A DNA stretch of 64,000 bases from Sabellastarte sp. h YS-2021 (GCA_964017235.1 OZ024934.1:86890706-86954705), one strand, 5' to 3'; counted from the first letter of the stretch, positions 1-13,003 are shown. Numbers and translations: made by a program. The notes: generated from the letters alone by a model not told the origin.

Positions 1-1
1 A

Positions 2-511
2 TTCAATGGCTTAACAACTTACAATCATGAGAATCCCCCTTTCCATGAACAAATTGAAATAGATGCTTGTCTTGAAGGCATGGGAGGGGTTTGGGGCAAC
101 AAAGTATATACATCCAGTATCCCAGATTGTCTGAAAAATTCAGGTGAATTTAGTATTACACAGTATGAGATGCTAAACATGCTATTAGCTCTGAGAGTGT
201 GGGGTCATATGTGGCAACATAAAAAAATTATGTTTAAGATTGATAATTTGGCAGTTGTCACAGTATGTAATACAGGGTACACTAGGTGCAAGCATCTAGC
301 TGCAATAATTCGAAATATCTGGCTAGTTACAGCCACCTGGGATATAGAGATCAAAGTCACACATATTCCAGGGAAGTTGAATAACATAGCAGATTTATTA
401 TCTCGATGGGACAACAAAACTAACAAATGGAGTCAGTTGACTAGTCAAATAGCAAATCCTAACTGGTATGAGGTAAATAGTAGCTTATTTTATATCAATT
501 ATAATATTTAA
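2..511 (+). mobile_element. RNase H end of Ngaro-like pol (partial at window edge)
   Basis: The frame is open from base 2 and continues from outside the window. The RNase H signature is seen as DACLEGMGGVWG near the start, then DNLAVV, and HIPGKLNNIADLLSRW near the end. These match the RNase H of DIRS/Ngaro polymerases. The frame closes about 40 residues after LLSRW. The next frame starts close by, after a pyrimidine-rich stretch ending in AG (521-535). Confidence 0.8.
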
Positions 512-540
512 AGAATTATTTTTTCAATATTCCAGATACT

Positions 541-1503
541 TCTCCCCTGGTTTCTGCTCTACACAACAGAGTCTCACAAAGACTCTCTCAAGCCTACAGA
601 CCTAAAACCTGGCTTTCTTACAAAAGTATGTTTCTCACTTTTATGATGTTCTGCGAATTTGTGGGTAAAGACATTCTCACTATAGATGTCAATACTTCTC
701 TCATGTTTATAGAGTTTTTGGCCTATAATGGCCTGAAACATGTGTCTATTTTGAAATATATTTCCGCCATAAAGTCACAGCTTAAATGGCTAGAGATTCC
801 AAGTACTGTGTTTGATCACACAAAAGTAAAACTGATGCTCAAGGCGGTGGCAGTCTCCATTAGGAATCCTCCTAAATTTAAAGGAATTTTTGATATTTCT
901 ACACTTTTCCAAATTATTCTCTCTTGTTCTGCACTTCCCCATCCCTTAGTTTTTAAATCCCTTTATCTGTTGGCTTTCTTCGGTTTTCTAAGGATTTCTA
1001 ATCTTCTGCCACCTTCTCGTCTTTCATTTGATCTTAAGAAACAGCTTTGTAGAGGTGACGTCATAACAGAAGTAAATTATGCTATAATTCTAGTCAAATG
1101 GAGTAAAACACTTCAGGCTTCGAACCAGGGGTCTTTCATTATGATACCACAACTGGGCAAATCCCCCCTCTGCCCTATCAAATGCCTTTTGGAAATGCAG
1201 AAAGCTTATCCAGGTAATGACAATGACCCGTTGTTTTGCATCCAAGGTAGTCCAGTCACTCAGGTTCAAGCTCGAACCCATTTGAAAAAGATTCTCAACA
1301 TGTTACATTTAGATTTAAATTTTCATAATTTCCACACTTTTAGGAGGTCAGGGGCGACCTTGGCCTTTAATCAAAACATTGAGATTCAGAAAATCAAAAA
1401 CCATGGAACATGGTCCTCTGATTGTGTTTATACATATATCATTGCAGATCCACTCCATGCTAATGGTGTGGCTCAGACTTTCCGTCGATTATTAGCCACC
1501 TAG
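541..1503 (+). mobile_element. Tyrosine recombinase of Ngaro-like element
   Basis: The family's usual N-terminus is visible (QAYRPKTWLSYKSMF), so the protein begins upstream of the first ATG at 628. The catalytic half has LLAFFGFLRISNLL with the first arginine, HTFRRSGATLA with the H-x-x-R pair, and IKNHGTWSSDCVYTYI with the final His/Trp region and tyrosine. This is the integrase of the element. It is not a phage or bacterial gene: the residues around the motifs are those of the animal DIRS/Ngaro class. Confidence 0.85.
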
Positions 1504-1584
1504 AGTGTGAAGTTGTGTTGTACTTGTGTTTGTTTTACTCTTGTCTATCCTACATACATTACCCCTACTGGTATTTGGGTGTTT

Positions 1585-2273
1585 GGTGGGTTTTGACTGA
1601 GTAGAAATGTTCTCACCAAGTAAATGTATGTTCTTGTCACAAGTAATGGTATGTTATTTTAAAGTATTGTACCTCTTGGTCAGGGGTTAGTCAACAACCA
1701 GTATTAAAATATTATAGTTCAGCAGTAGCATGAGCAGCTTCAATAACATTTGTAAGGAGGACACTATACCTCCAGTAACATGACACCTGGAAGTGTACAT
1801 TATGTGGTTATTGGTTAATTTACTGGATTTTATGTGAAATGCATATCTTTTCATTTCTTTTAGTAGCATTATAAAAGTAACTCTGTAAATAGTTTATTAA
1901 CGATAATAACTTGTAGAAATGATTTCTCTTGTTTAACAAAGTACAAATTTTACTTATCTTATTATGTATATACTTGATACTATCTTAATGATATTACATG
2001 TGTCTTTGTAAACAGATACTTTAACAGTCTTGCAAAAATACAAAACATTGATTGATACAGTAATAATAAGACGTTGTTTCATGTGTAGTCAAGGTGACCT
2101 ACAGTTAAGGTCACCTTAAACATTACACTTTGTTATGTAGGTATAGAATTGTAACTAACAATACTAATTTTATATAATAAAATTATTTTATCCGCATTGC
2201 GGGTTATTACTTATCCACCTTGGGTCTACCATCTGTCATCTTCATCTTCCTCCTCTCTCAGGACTTGGGACTG
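1585..2273 (+). repeat. Split direct repeat B1 of the first Ngaro-like element
   Basis: This 689-base block is repeated at 2504-3192 with no length difference and about 3 base changes. It starts just after the recombinase frame and ends in a short CTG shared by both copies. Confidence 0.9.
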
Positions 2274-2503
2274 TATGCACCTTACCTAATAAAAGGGGAA
2301 GGTGATTCAGTCACTGGCCTGTGTCCCTTATTTTACTCTAGTGTGAACCAGGCACTATTTTATGCCTATTATTACGCCATTTCTTATATAATCACATTCC
2401 CACCTTCCTTTGTTCATTCAGTGGAAAATTTCTGGAAAAACAAGTGCAATTTTCCCCTTCCCTCCCTCCCATGTACTTTATCACAGATGGAAGATTTCAA
2501 CTG
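2274..2503 (+). repeat. Split direct repeat A2 of the first Ngaro-like element
   Basis: This 230-base spacer lies between the two B repeats. By the family's layout (A1-genes-B1-A2-B2) it should match the 5' end of the element, which lies outside the window, so this assignment is inferred from position. A 99-residue open frame here (2220-2519) shows no domain. Confidence 0.65.
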
Positions 2504-3192
2504 GGTGGGTTTTGACTGAGTAGAAATGTTCTCACCAAGTAAATGTATGTTCTTGTCACAAGTAATGGTATGTTATTTTAAAGTATTGTACCTCTTGGTC
2601 AGGGGTTAGTCAACAACCAGTATTAAAATATTATAGTTCAGCAGTAGCATGAGCAGCTTCAATAACATTTGTAAGGAGGACATTATACCTCCAGTAACAT
2701 GACACCTGGAAGTGTACATTATGTGGTTATTGGTTAATTTACTGGATTTTATGTGAAATGCATATCTTTTCATTTCTTTTAGTAGCATTATAAAAGTAAC
2801 TCTGTAAATAGTTTATTAACGATAATAACTTGTAGAAATGATTTCTCTTGTTTAACAAAGTACAAATTTTACTTATCTTATTATGTATATACTTGATACT
2901 ATCTTAATGATATTACATGTGTCTTTGTAAACAGATACTTTAACAGTCTTGCAAAAATACAAAACATTGATTGATACAGTAATAATAAGATGTTGTTTCA
3001 TGTGTAGTCAAGGTGACCTACAGTTAAGGTCACCTTAAACATTACACTTTGTTATGTAGGTATAGAATTGTAACTAACAATACTAATTTTATATAATAAA
3101 ATTATTTTATCCGCATTGCGGGTTATTACTTATCCACCTTGGGTCTACCATCTGTCATCTTCATCTTCCTCCTCTCTCAGGACTTGAGACTG
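2504..3192 (+). repeat. Split direct repeat B2, 3' end of the first Ngaro-like element
   Basis: Second copy of the block at 1585-2273, about 99.6 percent identical. It marks the 3' end of the element. Sequence after 3192 is unrelated. Confidence 0.9.
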
Positions 3193-4084
3193 ACATATAT
3201 TTATATGAGATATATAAAAGACGACAAGAAGCATTAAAAATCAACTACCATCTAGTGTAAGACCCTCTTGAGCAGAAATGATGGGTTGAACACCTGTAAA
3301 AGGGGGTTTTCACACTTGTCCAGATGAATGGGTGTGTTCTCAGGACTCCCCCTGGTGGAATGCGGTGTTCCAAACATTGTATTAAAATGGAAAATAAAAA
3401 AACATGTATTTTTGTCTATTTAAAGTGGTGATGTCACAATTAAAGATAGTTCTATATGATAGGAAAATAACCCGATTGATGTACACTTTAAACTTTATAT
3501 TTTGTGAAGACAGACAAAGCTCATCCAAGTGCCTTGGTTAATTATGTCACTTTTGTATTTCCATGTGATAAAATTAAATATAATTTATTACGATCCATAT
3601 TTACTTGAAATGTATTTTGATTGAATCTGTTTGTAAAGTGATCAGTTGTGAACATGGCTTTTACAAGGCGCACCGGTTAATATAACTTCTAGTTTACAAT
3701 CTTCAAGAGATTTATGGTTGACCACCTGAGTTCTAGGATAGGTATGGAATGTATCTGCACTCGTGATTTGTTTTTGTCAATAGACTTTTATAAATTCTAT
3801 TGCTCTACTCCTTTCTCTGATGGCGTTGCAGCTCACGCATGTAGACCAAAACGCTTGTCGGCCCTGTTTTCAAGCTGGAAATTGGCTCAAAATGAAGTGA
3901 CACATGCTGCTTTCAAAACTGATCCAAATGGTTAATATCCACATCTTGGGTGAGATATTCAGAGCTGTAAATCACATATCCATCTTGTGCCTTTCTGCAT
4001 TTGTCCACAAGATAAGATGTATTAACGCAACAGAAGTTTAAATAAGTAAAATAATTTTTATAACTTAATACCTTACCTAGTTGA

Positions 4085-4385
4085 AAAAGGGATTGGGTCA
4101 TGGTTAACACATTCACCTCCGATCCCTCAGTCCTTGGTTCGATCCTCGGCCCGATCTAAAGTGGGAAGGTTGGTAGCCACTCTCTGGTGCCAGGTGATAT
4201 TCAATGGAGAATTTTAACCAAATAGTATGCACTGGTTCCCTCCACCCCTATTTGCACTACCCATCACGACATGATCTACACAATGTGTTGAAAGCGATGT
4301 TGCACCCAATCAATTCAGCGAAATCCTAATACCTCTGTTCAACAGGTATGGGTTTGTGTCCTGACCACCAGGATAACAATAATAT
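4085..4385 (+). mobile_element. tRNA-derived SINE
   Basis: A pol III B-box-like GGTTCGATCC lies near 4136, with an A-box-like TGGTTAACACATTC about 35 bases upstream. The tRNA-like head runs into about 230 bases of unrelated body. The head lacks a full cloverleaf, so this is a SINE and not a tRNA gene. Confidence 0.6.
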
Positions 4386-4666
4386 CGAGTGTAATCTTTT
4401 TGATCGTATGACTACAATGTTTTCATTGATAAATGTAGGAGTGCAACTGTAGACACTAGTAGAAAATATTAAACCTATTTTACTGCTGACATGTATCCTT
4501 TGTTAAGTTCATTTTATCTTGTCCAAAGACTAATTTAAGGAGGTGTCCCATATATATTTTTCTCTATTTTAAGACATTTCAAATTTTGATGTGAAAAAAA
4601 TTTAATTTAAGGCGGCTCATTTTAACTCTTTGTTTACAAAAGATAGACTTAGCCAAAACGTAGAGT

Positions 4667-4774
4667 TACCAGCTTAGTGAAACCCTCTAAGATCACAGAC
4701 TTAGTCTGTGTTTAAGACAAAGCCTTATCTTTAATTCTAAGTCTGGACTAAGATCTTTTGTGACACCAGCTCTA
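4667..4774. mobile_element. Short foldback element (MITE-like)
   Basis: The left end reads ACCAGCTTAGTGAAACCC and the right end, on the other strand, AGAGCTGGTGTCACAAAAG. The two ends and the CTTAGTC/GACTAAG interior pair imperfectly. Length is about 108 bases with no coding capacity. Confidence 0.45.
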
Positions 4775-5780
4775 GGACTTCGGGATGGGAGGATAGGCAA
4801 ACGAAACAGTGAGAAAGGGCTCTCTGCTGAAGTGTTTATTAGTTAGGTCTACATCACAGTATTTTTCACGTGTTACTGCTGGTCTGTAATAACTGGTGTA
4901 ATGCAAACGATCAAGTAAAAACTATATTGGGATACAAAACGCTATATGCATATGTCTTCTTTGCTAAATATTTTATCCCCATCCAAAATTATGCACCCAT
5001 GGGGACAAAGAAATAATGTTTTCCCTGACTATATTGCTTGTAATACCCCTTTCACACTTCAGGCAGTATCACCAAGGGTAACGTGTGTTTGTTGAAATGT
5101 CCCTGTCCTTGGTTCACCGTCTGACGTCCGTGTGCGACCTTGCGAGTCAGAGGCCAACTGTTCATTACCTTGCACATCCTATGGAAGTGTTTCCGGGCAG
5201 TGTTCAAGGCATTGGCCCAGTCAGTCCTCCTCCAACTGATTTGAGTTTAGGGTACCAGTCTTATTACCAAAATGTACATTCTAGGTCACTAAGGAGTTTA
5301 CTATGGTAAAACAGGGAGACTTTTTCCCACCAAATTCTGGGAACAGATTCGTTACTGAGAAGTGGAATCTGAAGACTCTTGAAGGACTTTTTGCTCCCAC
5401 TCACACTTGCCCCTTCTTAACCTGGAGTGTTTTTTGAAGGGTGGTCTGGTTCTCTAGCTTGACACCCCCTTTGCACAGGGGGGTTTGGTTCAGCAGCGTG
5501 CGTCGAGGCTGGTTTTCAATGGTGTTCATGTTCTTGCACTCATTACGCTCTAGGTTGCTCTCCACTGGCCTCCAGGTTATACTAAACAATCTTACTACAA
5601 TTTTATGGTAATTATTACACACTTGGTGCAAATATTGTATCATCTTTGGCCTGCTAAGGGTTGTAGAATAAAATGGGGCCATTATATATATGCTAAATCA
5701 TATCAGAGCTACATTTTCTTTTTACAACAACTTTAATTCTAACCTGCCTATTAGGAAGAATCAACTTCTTACATTAATAG

Positions 5781-5965
5781 GTGACCTTTTAAGGTCAAGT
5801 AGTAATATGACCTCTCAAGGTCAAGACAAAATCATACTTAAGCTTCATTTGACATCAAGGTCACTTGCATGACCTCTTGTCAAAGGTAAATACACGGGTT
5901 TAGCTGCAATGGTCTGACCTTCAGGGGTCAAGCAATGACCTGCCAGGTCACTACCCAGTAGGCAT
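5781..5965. repeat. Cluster of AGGTCA/TGACCT half-sites
   Basis: About eight AGGTCA-like hexamers in both orientations fall within 185 bases (for example TGACCTCTCAAGGTCA and GACCTGCCAGGTCA). This is the nuclear-receptor half-site, but similar hexamers recur in other repeats of this window (such as 63880-64000). A repeat origin is therefore at least as likely as a regulatory one. Confidence 0.35.
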
Positions 5966-6258
5966 TTAAATATTCTAGTCAGTAACTTTCTGTGTTAATG
6001 TAACGATATTTTAATAATTTTTATGTCTTATATACATTGTTTTATATTATATGTAACTTGTATATATTTATTAGATAGATTATGTATATCATATACAGAA
6101 TTAATGAATTTATATAATAAAAAATTTCATTGTGATAATTTTATTCTATGACAGTGAGTTTAGTTTTTAAAACAATAAATATGAATTTAGAATGCACATA
6201 ACATTTAAAAAGGAATTAAATACATGTAACCATGCAATATTTTAATAATATTTTTGAA

Positions 6259-6476
6259 AATGTGTGATTGCACATGTGGGTGTGCAAACTCTCATTCCTG
6301 CCTCCCACCTTAAATCGTATTGATCTCAGATGTTTTAACTTTCTGTAGGTGACATAATTGTTGACCTTTAATTTCATTGGTTGCAGGTTCCTGTCCTTCC
6401 CTCCAGTGATTCACCTCTGCCATTTTGTCATTGAACATGCAACAGAACAGACCTTTGGAAGAAAAATTTATTTTCT
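6259..6476 (+). repeat. Split direct repeat A1 of the second Ngaro-like element
   Basis: This block of about 218 bases starts AATGTGTGATTGCAC. It recurs at 11147-11366 with about three base changes and a small length difference at the far end. It marks the element's 5' end, and the first coding region follows about 50 bases later. Confidence 0.85.
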
Positions 6477-6525
6477 TTTATTTAATTTTATTTTAGTTGT
6501 TTTTAGTTCTTGACTATTTGTTGAT

Positions 6526-7770
6526 ATGGAACACAAACAATATAATCTGAGGTCAAAGAAGAAAGAATGCAGCATTCCTATACAGCTCCAGCTTGCTAGT
6601 GATGAGGACTTCATGGCAACGCTTAGACCTTCAACTTCTGGGCAAGTTTTTGAATCTGATCATACTGATTCGAGTGATTCAGACATTGATGTTTCTGATT
6701 TAATTAATCATTCAGATCAAAATTTATCGGATCCGGTTAGTAGGGACACAGAGGCTTTCCCTGGGGGTGGACAGGGCCCCGCAAATCAAGAGGTTTCAAA
6801 TGATTTTATTTCCCAAAATGATATCAACAGGCAAATTTTGCAACAACTCAGTAATCTGGGGGATCGTTTGGCTGTTATTGAAGGTACTAGAGGACACAAA
6901 CCTTATAAAAAGACTACTGATGCGAAACAAATCAAAACATCAAATAAGGTCAAGCGTTCTAAAGGGGCTGTCGCACAGTCTAGTCCAAGTCATCAGCAAG
7001 GGGAGATGGGTGTAGGTTTGGCAAGCAATAGAATCCCAACCCCCGATAAGCTTAGACAAGAAGCATATATACAAAAGGAAGTGCAGGCAAGACTACTACA
7101 TCTGGCGGATAGGGCGAAAGCAGGTACAGTCAAAATTAAGTCTCAAAGAGGTGGTTCTGTGGATGTGTTCGTTTCAAAAAGAGTGAAATGGCCTCATGAG
7201 TATGTGTTGGCAGGCCAGACCAAAGACCGGATTTGATACAATCAACTGTCTCCCATTCAATGGATGTTTGGCTTTTGCAGAAGTATCAAGGAGGAATCTG
7301 ATAGCAAGATTAGAGAAAATATGTTAGATTATTGCATTAATTTATTAGAAGATGCTACAGATTTCTCATGGTCCTCTGCAAAGGCCAGCGATGCTGTCTT
7401 GCTATGCCATATGGAACAGGGTAAAATTTCCAGTTGGTCGGATACGGAAAAAATTGACAGGGTCAGAAGGGCCCATGCACAGAGACATGTAGGTAATCAC
7501 AATGCCTCAGCCAGGTCAGATAAAAGTCAAAGTACTGGTAAAAGTACCCCCTGTGTGTTTATTACAACAAAGGTACTTGCGTACAAAAGGCTACTCATGA
7601 AACCAAAGAAGTTTTATATAAGCATATATGTGCTTCTTGTTGGTCAAAAGATGGAAAGCACTTTGCACACCCACAATCTGAGTGTAGGAAATGCCAAAGC
7701 CAATCAAACAACGAGTAAAGATGGGTATGCCAAGGTCGAGACATGCCCATCATTCTCGACTTTTTGTTAA
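6526..7770 (+). mobile_element. gag-like region of the second Ngaro-like element
   Basis: The region begins MEHKQYNLRSKKKE, a basic start common in first frames of this class. An acidic Ser/Asp-rich stretch follows, then a Lys-rich part. It has no clear zinc knuckle. The assignment as gag-like rests mainly on its position before the RT region. The copy is broken. Confidence 0.55.
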
Positions 7771-10420
7771 CACAAATTGGAATCCTAATTTGGACCATGG
7801 TCCTTTTTCTTCACCAGGTAATATGAAATCAGTTTTTCAAAGGGCCATGGCCTTTTGCAACAAACAAGACGGCAGATCGTATGCACAGGCATTGTCCTCT
7901 AAATGTGACAGCCCCCTTCACAAGAGTGATAAATGGTCAGCCAGTACTGGCAATAGTTACTGTACAAACAGTACTTTTGCCTTTGGTGGTCAGTATTCTA
8001 GTAGGAAACACGAGTTTGATGGTAGCAAACATAAAGTGTCACATAAAAACAGTAAGCAGGTTTCTTTCGCCCACAGTGAATCGGATCTGGGTGGTAAGGT
8101 ATGTACTAAAATAAAATACAATGATTGTATTTCGGATAATGTGAATGCACAAACTCTGGCTACTTCAAGTGAACAACTTCGAAGTTCGGATATCAGGAAG
8201 CTTCTTAAGAGTCCTGTAACTTCAAACAATAAAACAGTGACTACATATATCAATGAATTGCCCCTTTCTAACAAGTTTGAAGTATTGGCAGAAAATTCCG
8301 TTGATGAAAATTCCGTTGTTGTTCAAGATGCCCCAATTTCAGTTTCTAATCAGTTACCTTTCAGTCATGACCTTCAGAGGTCTGAATGTTCGGATGACAG
8401 AAGTTTTACAATTAAGAAACCAAATACTGCTAGGAATATACTTGTGCAGGAACATTGTCATGGCCAGAACTCAGTTAATGCTAATATGGCTATTGAAATA
8501 CACAAAAATCTCAACAGTGGCAATACAATGAGGCGTGCTGATGATGTGAATTCGTTGGGTAGTTCGGATAATACGGATCCGGTTTCACAAGCAAGTCACA
8601 TAGACACTATGGCTTTCTTACCTGTTTGGTGTACGGAATTTGAAAAATGCAAACAACAGATAGGTCTCAGGTTTGGCTGTATACCTCTTAGTCCGATAAC
8701 CACTTATTCGGGTCCGGATATTCAATGGCTAAAGGTTCCAAGCATCATCGAAGCCCATACTTTGGTGAAAGCTAGTGGCAAACCCAATTTTCTGGGTACG
8801 AGGATTCCAGTTCAGAATAGTTTGAAGGCAGATAAGTGGAGGCAGTATCTGGTGAACTACTTTGATCAGCAGCTTCCGGATTTAATTGAATTTGGGTTTC
8901 CCCTTTCTTTTGATAGGAGACTGGATCTTACTAGTACTTTGCATAACCATCCTTCTGCCATTCAATTTATAGATCATGTGGATAAATATATTCAGGAGGA
9001 GTTATCTCATCAAGCTATTATTGGGCCTTTTAATGAGATGCCATTTAAAATGCATGTATCCCCTTTCATGACTAGGGACAAAGCAGGCTCTAATACTAGG
9101 CGTACTATTATAGACTTAAGCTGGCCTAAAGGTGATTCAGTGAATGATGGAGTCTTAAAGGATTCTTATCTAGGAACAGATTTTCGAATGCATTATCCAT
9201 CTGTGGATACTATTATTCAACAGGTTATTGAAACTGGACCTGCAGCCAGGATTTTTAAAGTCGATATTAGTCGAGCTTTTAGACATATTCGTATAGATCC
9301 TGGAGATATTGACCTTTTGGGACTCACATATAGGGATCAGCTGTATCTGGATCTGAGTCTGCCATTTGGATTTCGCTTGGGAGCTTTTTTCTTTATGAAA
9401 ATAAGCGATGCCATTCATTATATTATGCAACAAAAAGGTTATCCTTATCTCCAGAATTATTTAGATGATTTAATCTATATTGGTTTGCCCTCTTCTGTAG
9501 ATAAAGCATATCAATCTTTATTGAGCTTGCTCGAGGAATTAGGACTAGAAAGCAGTAGGAAGAAACTCCACCCCCCCCCCACCCCCCACCCCCCCCCCCC
9601 ACCCCCCACCCCCCACCCCCCGACACTAAAGCCGTTTGCTTGGGGATACTAATTGATACTATCCATAGAACTATGTCCATTCCTACTGATAAACTTGCAC
9701 AGATTATGCAAGTATGTGCAGAATGGTCGGATAAACGAATCTGTACTAAGAATCAACTCCAATCTCTTTTAGGTCTGCTTTTATATGTAAGTAAATGTGT
9801 TAAGCCATCCAGATATTTTTTGAATCGTATGCTCCAACTTCTCAGAGATAACTTTGATAAAAATAGAATAAAGGTTACCTCTGAATTTGCTAAGGATCTT
9901 ACTTGGTTTAAAACCTTCCTTGCTTCTTATAACAGAGTTACTTTTTATGATATTAGACCCCTTCAGGATCAGATCCATTTAGAAGCCTGTTTGACAAACG
10001 GGTGTGGCGTTTAATAATATGGTTTATTCCATCCCTATTCCAAAAGGCTATATGGATTACAATATTGCCCATCTGGAAATGGTTAATGTTGTGGTGGCCC
10101 TCAAAATTTGGGGCCAATGTTGGGCCAACAAACGAATCAAAATTCATTGTGATAATAAAGCTGTGGTGGATATTCTTACATATGGCAGAGCTAGAGATGC
10201 CATTATGGCTACATGTGCTCGTAATATCTGGCTGTTAACAGCATTGTATAATATTTCATTGAGTGTGGTTCATATAGAAGGTGAGAATAATTCCATAGCT
10301 GACCTTCTGTCAAGATGGAATTATTCTGAAGATAATATTAAAACTTTGCATACTTTTATACCTCAAGCCATTTGGATGAATACTCACATTGATTTAATGT
10401 TGTTAAATCATAATTTGTAG
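7691..10420 (+). mobile_element. RT-RNase H region of the second Ngaro-like element
   Basis: Reverse transcriptase blocks are plain: TRRTIIDLSWPKGDSVNDG, FKVDISRAFRHI, LPFGFRLGAFFFMKI and the catalytic YLDD. An RNase H part follows with CDNKAVVDIL and HIEGENNSIADLLSRW. The same RNase H ending is seen in the first element (2-511). The region is broken. Confidence 0.8.
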
Positions 10421-10449
10421 TACTCTTATTTTATGTTTTAGATCCTGGG

Positions 10450-10878
10450 GTGGCGACAGCTTCCTTGGCCAACAGGGCAGTGAATAGACTTTGGCAGGGC
10501 TTTCGACCAGCTACTTTGGTGGCATATAAGCAGATGTTTGCACTCTTTTTAGGCTTCTTGGTGGCCATGGGCCTGTCATTATCCCAGGTCTCTACCATGG
10601 ATGTCTTGGCATTCATGGAGTATTTACTGGAATCTGGTATGTCAGCTGCAAATATTACAAATCATCTTACTGCTATTAGATCAATGTTAATAATTTATAA
10701 TTGTGATGCCTCGGCTTTCAGGGATCATAGGATCTCCTTGTTTATTAAATCTATAAAAATTAACAGATGTCTGAAGCCTGTTTTTAACACTGTCATAGAT
10801 GAGAACATTCTATTATCTATGATTTCGGCACGTGATCACTTTTCACATCCAATAATATTTAAAGCATTAATATTATGA
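10450..10878 (+). mobile_element. Tyrosine recombinase region of the second Ngaro-like element (incomplete)
   Basis: The N-terminal part of the recombinase is recognisable by NRLWQGFRPATLVAYKQMF, the equivalent of the start at 541 in the first element. The catalytic part is not recognisable here. As in the first element, a pyrimidine-rich stretch ending in AG precedes the region. Confidence 0.65.
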
Positions 10879-11150
10879 CCTTGGGTTTTAAGTGAACTTT
10901 TACTTATATATATTTTCACCTGGTCTGGTTGGCTTGTTGTGTAATTATTTTGATAGTACTGGGCCTCGTGATTTACTTTATCTTTTAGTATAACTGTCTT
11001 ATTATTAATGGTTACTTAAATATTTTATGTTGACAAATACTGTACATTAGTACATTATGATGTAGCCATACAAACATTTTAGTAGTAACATGTTATTGAA
11101 TGTAATAAAAATATAATCCCATTGTTGTTTTTGGTGGGGGGTTGGGAATG
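10863..11150 (+). repeat. Direct repeat B1 of the second Ngaro-like element
   Basis: About 288 bases matching 13004-13292 with some three substitutions and a one-base length difference. It ends GGGTTGGGAATG and runs straight into A2. Confidence 0.85.
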
Positions 11151-11366
11151 TGTGATTGCACATGTGGGTGTGCAAGCTCTCATTCCTGCCTCCCACCTTA
11201 AATCGTATTTATCTCAGATGTTTTAACTTTCTGTAGGTGACATAATTGTTGACCTTTAATTTCATTGGTTGCAGGGTCCTGTCCTTCCCTCCAGTGATTC
11301 ACCTCTGCCATTTTGTCATTGAACATGCAACAGAACAGACCTTTGGAAGAAAAAAATTATTTTTCC
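11147..11366 (+). repeat. Direct repeat A2 of the second Ngaro-like element
   Basis: Second copy of A1 (6259-6476). It overlaps B1 by the shared AATG core. The 1.6 kb that follow, to 13003, are non-coding terminal sequence containing a short internal duplication around 11571-11660 (CTCTACTGGGGGCTGA twice). Confidence 0.85.
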
Positions 11367-13003
11367 ACCCTTCCCCCCCTGCTTAGGGGCTTTCCTCTGT
11401 TATCAATGTCGTACTCGTTGTTGGTATGTTTGGTTTCAGAGCTGCTTGGTGGTGGAGGGATGGTGCTCTCTGTACCCTCTCCTAGGGTGATGCCTCGCTG
11501 TTGATGTGCAGTCTTCAATGAAGAGTCTCCATGCCTGGGCCTTGTCTATTGGACTAGTCGCTAATTGTTGTTGCCCTGCTCTACTGGGGGCTGAACGGCT
11601 TGGGCCACTATCGACTGCTTGGATGTCATTGCCCCGCTCTACTGGGGGCTGATAGTGTAGACTGGCCCCACTATCGAACTTTTGCATGTTCCTGCTAACC
11701 ACTGGTAGTGCATTCATTCAGGATTACATCTGAACTTCAGCAAGTGGTCATATAATTACTGAGATGCTACATGTTTCACGTGTCATGGCTAACTGTCTAC
11801 ATGGACTTCCTCTTCTATGTCTGGGAACTGTCTACCTGTTTAGAACCTGCCTCTTCTATGATCGAAGTCAGCTTCTGTGGATGCCCTGCCTTTGCAGCAT
11901 GACTACCACCTGCTGCTGATGCTTGTAATTCCTAGCTGGCCGTGGACACAATAATTCTATGAAATTTGTTAATAATAATTCTGGGACCCCCAGTCATGGA
12001 ATTGGTGGATGTTTGTGTGCCTTAAGTGCTTCAACTTAGGAACCTTGTTACTAACAGTTTGACTACCTTATTGATAGGAAGTTAATGAACTTTTAGGAAC
12101 TAAGTCATCAGTATTGCTCCTCTAAGATGTTGCTCATCTTTATGTGCTTAACATATCTGACCTGTGTAATGCCTATGATTCTAGACTTTCTTATGGACAT
12201 TTCAATGGATGCCTACAGGATGATGAACTGTCGTTGTTGGGATGCGCTATGGACTGTTGAATTAATATTTTGCTTGTGATGAACTTTTGGGACTGCTCAT
12301 TAAACACTCGGGACTTTAAGTAAATGATTAATTTGATTCTTTGTTCAATTTGTTATTACTTTATGGCTACATCTGTGTTGAATTCTTCTTGGTAATTCAT
12401 TCAGTTGTTTAGTATTTGTCATGAACTTTAACTTAAACTCATGCTTTCGACTTAGCCACCTGGCCACTCTCATTAATTTTTCTTTTAATTCTTGTTACTA
12501 ACTTAAAGTGTATTTTTATTCTTTCTAATTACACATCTGTAATTTATTATGTTATATCTTCTTATGTAACTTCTGTAATGTGATGAGAATTCTGGTTTAC
12601 TAATGAAATGGGGAGTGCCTTTCTCCTCTTACCGGTATCAACCATTAGTTTGTTACATTTACAAGCTATTCTATTATATATACTATGGTACACTTCTTCA
12701 TATCGGGGGTTGGGGACATATGTACATATATATTCATAGATATATTGTTATAGTTCTTATTGCTTGCTGGGCCATTTACTTCCCCTTACAGTGCACACAG
12801 GTTGTCCTTTGTCACTTGATCTCATTAGTTTTACGGGCTCCCGGTTATTGGTGTGACCTTGGAGCCTCATATTTGACCTTTGGGTTTATATTGTCTTGGT
12901 TCACTCAGATGCAGCTGGTTGGCCTTTGGCCATTGGTGGGATAGGCTTGTGATTTTGCTGCACCTAGTGAACTAAGTTGTTCTTTGGACCTTTGGTGTCC
13001 CTT

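Larger units (their letters stand above)
1..3192 (+). mobile_element. Ngaro-like tyrosine-recombinase retrotransposon, 3' part
   Basis: The 5' part lies outside the window. Visible parts, in order, are the end of the RT-RNase H frame, a tyrosine recombinase frame, and the 3' split direct repeats B1-A2-B2. This repeat layout is known from the Ngaro and PAT groups of tyrosine-recombinase retrotransposons. No methyltransferase domain is seen between RNase H and recombinase, which favours Ngaro over DIRS or PAT. The visible part looks whole. B1 and B2 differ at only about 3 of 689 bases, so the insertion is probably young. No target duplication is expected, because this class integrates by recombinase. 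Confidence 0.8.
3193..6258. other. Intergenic sequence between two retrotransposons
   Basis: I see no convincing gene here. The short open frames have no recognisable motif and no splice context. The stretch holds a tRNA-derived SINE (4085-4385), a small foldback element (4667-4774) and a cluster of AGGTCA-type half-sites (5781-5965), listed separately. The rest is AT-rich and without clear structure. Confidence 0.6.

Noticed and set aside
2220-2519. 99-residue open frame
   Set aside because: It lies in the terminal repeats of the first Ngaro-like element and has no motif.
4085-4160. tRNA gene suggested by the GGTTCGATCC B box
   Set aside because: No full acceptor stem or anticodon arm can be drawn. 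The sequence runs on into a SINE body.
3290-5490. CCCCTTTCACACTT-like pieces near 3300, 5045 and 5465 as ends of one MITE
   Set aside because: The pieces do not form consistent inverted ends and the spacing differs.
12603-12944. 113-residue open frame
   Set aside because: It lies in the non-coding terminal part of the second Ngaro-like element, with low-complexity hydrophobic content and no recognisable domain.
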